44,592 bases of DNA from a virus. The stretch is from positions 1-44,592 of the IMG/VR virus record IMGVR_UViG_3300021962_000200. One strand, written 5' to 3'. Both the position numbers and the translations under genes were made by a program. Below the pieces are notes generated by a model. The model saw only the letters and a list, made by a program, of their open reading frames with translations, had not been told where the DNA came from and ran no database searches. Shown here piece after piece: positions 43,303 through 44,592 of this stretch (within the stretch, counting starts at the first letter, position 1; each line of letters starts with the position of its first letter).

Positions 43303-44439
43303 TTAACCTCTTTCTGGAAAATAATCTTGCATTGTACCTTCTCTATCTAGATCGCTTGTTATGCAATGTATACCACCATCCCAAAAATATCTATGTCGAA
43401 ATGGTACAATGTGTGGGGTAATGCCATAACGTTCTAATGCATCAAATACCTGTTTGTTGTAATTGAATACTATAACATTTTTAGGGTCAATGATTAGCAT
43501 GTTAACATCAAATACAGTTTCTTCAACGTAGCCAGTCCAATGACCCAACCATGTTTCGACTAAGTCGATTACTGATTGATCGTGTTCAAATCCTGGTATC
43601 CACCACTTACCAGCATTTTTCATTTTAAGATTCAAAAATGGTTTTACAGCATCCCAACTTTGTCCAGGTAAGTATACCACTTCCCAACCTGGGAAAGTAT
43701 CTTGGTATGTTGGTACGTCATTTAAACTTATAATCAATCCAGGACAAACTGGGCAGTATGTTCCGTCACTGTGACCATTGGTATTAACAATGTGATTTCG
43801 AGTGGTAGTAAACTTGTTGTTGATTAATTTTTTATATTCAGTTATATCTTGAATGTTTCTGTTTGTACCAAAATACAAATCTTTACCTATTCTTGTTACC
43901 ATTGCACCGTTAGTCTGACTAAAACTATTTTCTGTAAATAATTTGTTACCTTGGTCCTTAATATGCTGCAATATTTTATCGTAACAATTAACAGACTTAG
44001 TATATAAATCATACAGTTTATATGCTTCTTGACAACTAACTTGAATATCTTTAGGTAAAATGTATAAGTCCTCTTCTGAATTACACCATGGCCAATCTTC
44101 TTGCTTAAAATTCCAGTAAAAATGTCCAAAGTCACGAATCAAATAGTTGCTAAAAAAATTCTCTCCAATCATAATTGTATAATCTCTAGGAGTCATTGGT
44201 GGTTGTACAAATCTACCATCTAAAAATGTTTCTTCAGGCAAGTCTGGTCTTAATACTTCTACACCAAATTCTTCTAGTTTTTTAATAATATTTTGATAGT
44301 CTTCTTCTGTTTCAATAGCAATACGTTCAAATAACTCTCTTACGTGTGGTACGGCAATCCAAGAATAAAACTCAGGAGGATAACTGCGTCCTACTACGCA
44401 TACTTTTAAAGGGTCCCAATGTTGATAAACTGAATACAT
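43303..44439 (-). CDS. Amidinotransferase-fold enzyme (glycine amidinotransferase-like)
   Basis: A 378-residue protein starting at ATG 44439. The N-terminal WDPLKVCVVGRSYPPEF is typical of the guanidino-modifying superfamily (glycine amidinotransferase, arginine deiminase, DDAH). Catalytic elements seen are MTPRDYTIMIGENF (R85-D86), VNTNGHSDGTYCP (H223 and D225) and the C-terminal FWDGGIHCITSDLDREG (C359), giving the Cys-His-Asp set. Length equals that of glycine amidinotransferase. Expected chemistry is attack of Cys on a guanidino group, with transfer to an amine or water. Arginine is the common donor. The acceptor in the phage is unknown. Confidence 0.8.
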   Translation of the reverse strand: MYSVYQHWDPLKVCVVGRSYPPEFYSWIAVPHVRELFERIAIETEEDYQNIIKKLEEFGVEVLRPDLPEETFLDGRFVQPPMTPRDYTIMIGENFFSNYLIRDFGHFYWNFKQEDWPWCNSEEDLYILPKDIQVSCQEAYKLYDLYTKSVNCYDKILQHIKDQGNKLFTENSFSQTNGAMVTRIGKDLYFGTNRNIQDITEYKKLINNKFTTTRNHIVNTNGHSDGTYCPVCPGLIISLNDVPTYQDTFPGWEVVYLPGQSWDAVKPFLNLKMKNAGKWWIPGFEHDQSVIDLVETWLGHWTGYVEETVFDVNMLIIDPKNVIVFNYNKQVFDALERYGITPHIVPFRHRYFWDGGIHCITSDLDREGTMQDYFPERG

Positions 44440-44440
44440 G

Positions 44441-44592
44441 TTATAGTGGTCCTAATATTTCAAAGCCTTGCATGCTTTGTTTGTACAAGTGTGCCTGATC
44501 TAAGTACAAGTAGTCAAAGCCCCGCTTGCGATAAATTGCACACTCAGTTTGCAAACTTTCGATACCAAGCCGTAATCTTGGTGTTCGATAAT
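44441..44592 (-). CDS. C-terminal fragment of an unidentified gene (runs off the window)
   Basis: The frame is open from the window edge to TAA at 44441-44443, one base before the amidinotransferase ATG. It encodes about 50 residues ending RGFDYLYLDQAHLYKQSM, then QGFEILGPL. The end pattern is a little like that of GNAT acetyltransferases, but too little is present to assign a family. The one-base spacing puts it in the same operon as the amidinotransferase. Confidence 0.55.
   Translation of the reverse strand, partial: YRTPRLRLGIESLQTECAIYRKRGFDYLYLDQAHLYKQSMQGFEILGPL

Noticed and set aside
1-44592. CRISPR array, insertion sequence, integrase or attachment site
   Set aside because: No spaced direct repeats, transposase or integrase motifs were seen; the only tandem repeats are the in-frame ones at 35041-35399.
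1-44592. tRNA genes
   Set aside because: No sequence combining a GTTCRANNC T-loop with a fitting acceptor stem was noticed, though a covariance scan was not possible.

Overview
The window is a piece of the genome of a tailed, contractile-tail bacteriophage of the T4 superfamily. No bacterial housekeeping gene, rRNA or tRNA is visible. The diagnosis rests on a set of recognisable T4-type genes: baseplate hub gp5, baseplate wedge gp25, gp6 and a gp53-like protein, late sigma factor gp55, and the recombination nuclease gp47/gp46. The moderate-to-low GC, the giant baseplate or fibre protein, and the cargo genes (glycosyltransferases, radical SAM enzymes, amidinotransferase) resemble uncultured aquatic T4-like phages. 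The host cannot be told from this sequence.

Layout. (1) 1-6491, minus strand: a tightly overlapping operon of nine genes. It holds a small conserved protein, two paralogous GT-A-type transferases, a small unknown, a third DXD glycosyltransferase, an Stf0-like sulfotransferase, a radical SAM enzyme, a fucosyltransferase-like GT and a second, truncated radical SAM enzyme. It appears to have its own sigma70-type promoter, placed just behind the terminator of the structural operon. (2) 6516-35765, minus strand: the late structural block, read right to left. The order is a tail-tube/baseplate-junction protein with tandem repeats, gp53-like, two hub-like proteins, gp5, two unknowns, gp25, gp6, a 4804-residue giant, a 45-residue mini-gene, and three fibre or virion proteins. 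(3) 35766-42027, plus strand: gp55, gp47, gp46, two paralogous radical SAM proteins and a GIY-YIG-like nuclease, starting from a near-perfect TTGACA-16-TATAAT promoter. (4) 42028-42420: a 393-base gene-free stretch between convergent operons, rich in inverted repeats, possibly a structured RNA. (5) 42421-44592, minus strand: an MTA/SAH nucleosidase-like enzyme, a small unknown, a Cys-His amidinotransferase-fold enzyme and the C-terminus of one more gene.

How the parts may work together. gp55 would redirect host RNA polymerase to late promoters. Copies of an 8-base T4-late-like motif lie 18-22 bases before three structural genes and also before gp55 itself. gp46/47 serve recombination-dependent replication. 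The left cassette looks built to make and attach a sulfated, radical-modified glycan, but its target (fibre, host surface or DNA) is not shown by the sequence. The nucleosidase could remove the 5'-deoxyadenosine made by the four radical SAM enzymes. The points most worth following are the seven FG-GAP-like blades inside the giant protein, the decoration cassette with its leaderless promoter, and the structured 393-base region.
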